Shown: positions 62,825-64,000 of the stretch, piece after piece | Layout of the letters: the number at the start of each line of letters is the position of its first letter | How positions within the stretch are numbered: the first letter of the stretch is position 1 | Origin: Verrucomicrobiota bacterium | GTDB taxonomy: Bacteria; Verrucomicrobiota; Verrucomicrobiia; Limisphaerales; Pedosphaeraceae | Length of the DNA: 64,000 bases | Assembly (NCBI GenBank): GCA_021325145.1 | Contig: JAJPHR010000083.1 | Span: 1-64,000 of the forward strand | Reading direction: 5' to 3' | Program-made: the position numbers and the translations under genes | The notes under the pieces: model-generated | Told to the model about the DNA's origin: nothing | The model's database searches: none | What the model saw: the letters and a program-made list of their open reading frames with translations, nothing else

Positions 62825-64000
62825 ATAACTGGTTGGCGTCCGAGCGCGCGGCTTGCCTCAGCTCTCCGGAATTTTGTTACTTTTGCCCTCCTGTTCAACG
62901 GGCCACTCATTTTTAGCGCGCAGGAGAACGAAACCATCACCAATGCGGCCGACGTGATTTCGCTGCCGGCGGAGCGGGCCTGGCTTCAACTTAAGGTCCG
63001 GGTGACCGGGATCGTCACTGCGGCCGATCCGGCGTTGAAGGGAGGATTCTTCGTCCAGGATTCCAGCGCGGGCGTTTTCGTGGATAACGCGAATGGCCAC
63101 CGTCCGGAACCGGGTGAAGTGGTGGAAGTGTCGGGGTTGAGCATGGTGGGGGCATACGCACCCATCGTCACCGGACCGGTCATCCGAAAGCTTGGAACCG
63201 CGCCGTTGCCGCCGGCCAAGCCCGTGCCAATCGAGCGTTTGATGTCGGGGGCGGAGGACAGCCAGCGAATTGAAGTCTCGGGGATCGTGCGCGCGGCGCG
63301 CGTGGATGGGGAGCATCTTTCCATTGATCTCATGTCGGGCGGTTACAGCTTTCGGGTGTATGCTCCGCTCGCTTCCGCCACGGATCCGCAGGCGTTGGTG
63401 GCCGCCCAGGTGCGCGTGCGCGGCACCGCGGCCGAAGCGCATAACCGCACGCTGCGGCAATTGATCCGCGCGGAAGTTTATGTGCCTGTCCCTGCTGATT
63501 TCATTGTGGAGAAACCGGAATTGGCCAATCCCTTTGACCAGCCGGTGGTGCCGCTCTCCAGCCTGGCGCAATACCATCGGAACAATTCGTTGGACGAACG
63601 GATCCACGTCAAAGGCGTGGTGACGCTCCAAAAGCCCGGCGAAAAACTGTTTCTTCAGGATGCCACGGGGGGCTTGCAAGTTCAGAGCCGCCAGCCCGCG
63701 ATCTTCGCGCCGGGCGAAGTCGTCGAGGCCGTCGGATTTCCGAATTTCGAAAATTACCTGCCGGTCCTGCAGGACGCCGTTTTCCGCAAAGCGGGCGATC
63801 CGCTGGTGGCGGTAACGCCCAAGCAGGCATCGCTGGAAGATGTTCAAAACGGCCTGCATCACGCGGACTATGTTTCGTTCCAGGGCCGGCTGATTGATCG
63901 CGCGACCAGGCAAATGCGCCGGCAGATGACCGACCCGGCCGGCATGCAAACCACCCTGGTGCTGCAAAGCACCAACCTGCTCTTCACCGCTGAAGGAGAC
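62825..64000 (+). CDS. Exported sensor-like protein with OB-fold repeats (3' end outside window)
   Basis: An open frame without stop from 62807 to the window end (at least 392 residues). It is not closed by a stop here. After a hydrophobic stretch (ALRNFVTFALLFNGPLIFSA) come ITNAADVISLPAERAWLQLK, then VRVTGIVTAADPALKGGFFV and QDSSAGVFVDN, and a second similar unit (IHVKGVVTLQKPGEKLFLQD, then ATGGLQVQ). These OB-like ligand domains precede histidine kinase or GGDEF parts in verrucomicrobial sensors, which I expect beyond the window. There is no ATG before the signal segment. The start codon must be unusual (for example ATA at 62825 or ATC at 62810 or 62813), or a sequencing error is present. 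Confidence 0.7.
   Translation, partial: MTGWRPSARLASALRNFVTFALLFNGPLIFSAQENETITNAADVISLPAERAWLQLKVRVTGIVTAADPALKGGFFVQDSSAGVFVDNANGHRPEPGEVVEVSGLSMVGAYAPIVTGPVIRKLGTAPLPPAKPVPIERLMSGAEDSQRIEVSGIVRAARVDGEHLSIDLMSGGYSFRVYAPLASATDPQALVAAQVRVRGTAAEAHNRTLRQLIRAEVYVPVPADFIVEKPELANPFDQPVVPLSSLAQYHRNNSLDERIHVKGVVTLQKPGEKLFLQDATGGLQVQSRQPAIFAPGEVVEAVGFPNFENYLPVLQDAVFRKAGDPLVAVTPKQASLEDVQNGLHHADYVSFQGRLIDRATRQMRRQMTDPAGMQTTLVLQSTNLLFTAEGD

Noticed and set aside
62858..63967. Long minus-strand frame at the right edge
   Set aside because: Antisense shadow of the OB-fold sensor gene; Arg/His-rich with no motif, while the + frame shows clear repeated domains.
1..64000. CRISPR array
   Set aside because: No set of identical 20-40-base repeats with unique spacers of equal length was seen. 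The 10-bp phased units and the CGGGTTTGAA array have no spacers.

Overview
The window reads as chromosomal DNA of a free-living, polysaccharide-degrading member of the Verrucomicrobiota, most likely the Pedosphaera/Limisphaera branch. This is inferred from the style of the proteins: many large Thr/Asn/Gly-rich exoproteins with LamG, Ig-like and carbohydrate-binding modules, a pseudopilin-like H-X9-DG protein, a two-component-type sensor with OB-fold repeats, a SWIB-domain protein and many REP-like inverted repeats. No 16S gene is present to prove it.

Layout. (1) 1-6.4 kb is a defence island ending at a tRNA-Gly(CCC). A two-gene CBASS (patatin CapV plus a CD-NTase) and a second CD-NTase with an E2-like partner but no visible effector flank a lone VirD4/HerA-type ATPase. 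A decayed XRE-type regulator lies next to the tRNA. (2) 6.7-8.9 kb holds a secreted PKD protein and a MocA-like nucleotidyltransferase. (3) 9.2-20.6 kb is a phage-like cluster. It has a divergent repressor/early-gene switch, a Mu Gam-like protein, an excisionase-like HTH, a two-TM protein, then coiled-coil (tape-measure-like) and tail/baseplate-like proteins. No terminase, portal, capsid or integrase is visible. (4) 20.8-31.5 kb carries a STN-domain protein, a VirK/YbjX (DUF535) protein, a GH76 mannanase, an ACT protein, a TetR regulator, a SWIB protein, a GH141-like beta-helix enzyme and a PRC-barrel protein. (5) 31.6-46 kb holds TamA/TamB, a KdgK-like kinase, class I aldolase FbaB, a heterodimeric ABC exporter, a GDSL/DUF1080 enzyme and a VOC protein. 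(6) 46-51 kb is one giant S53 peptidase. (7) 51.0-54.5 kb is a small accessory island between two ~50-bp direct repeats, with an AlpA-like regulator fused to a membrane/coiled-coil segment and a second membrane protein. (8) 54.5-64 kb has tdh-kbl, then a tight three-gene operon (CBM/LamG exoprotein, pseudopilin, GH16), and the start of a sensor protein cut by the window end.

Metabolically the genes fit a scavenger of complex glycans: GH76, GH16, GH141-like and DUF1080 enzymes outside the cytoplasm, an outer-membrane assembly module (TamA/B) to support export, and KdgK/FbaB and Tdh/Kbl for central catabolism of sugars and threonine. The accessory DNA (CBASS island, phage-like cluster, AlpA island) is interleaved with these housekeeping genes and is where the unusual material sits.
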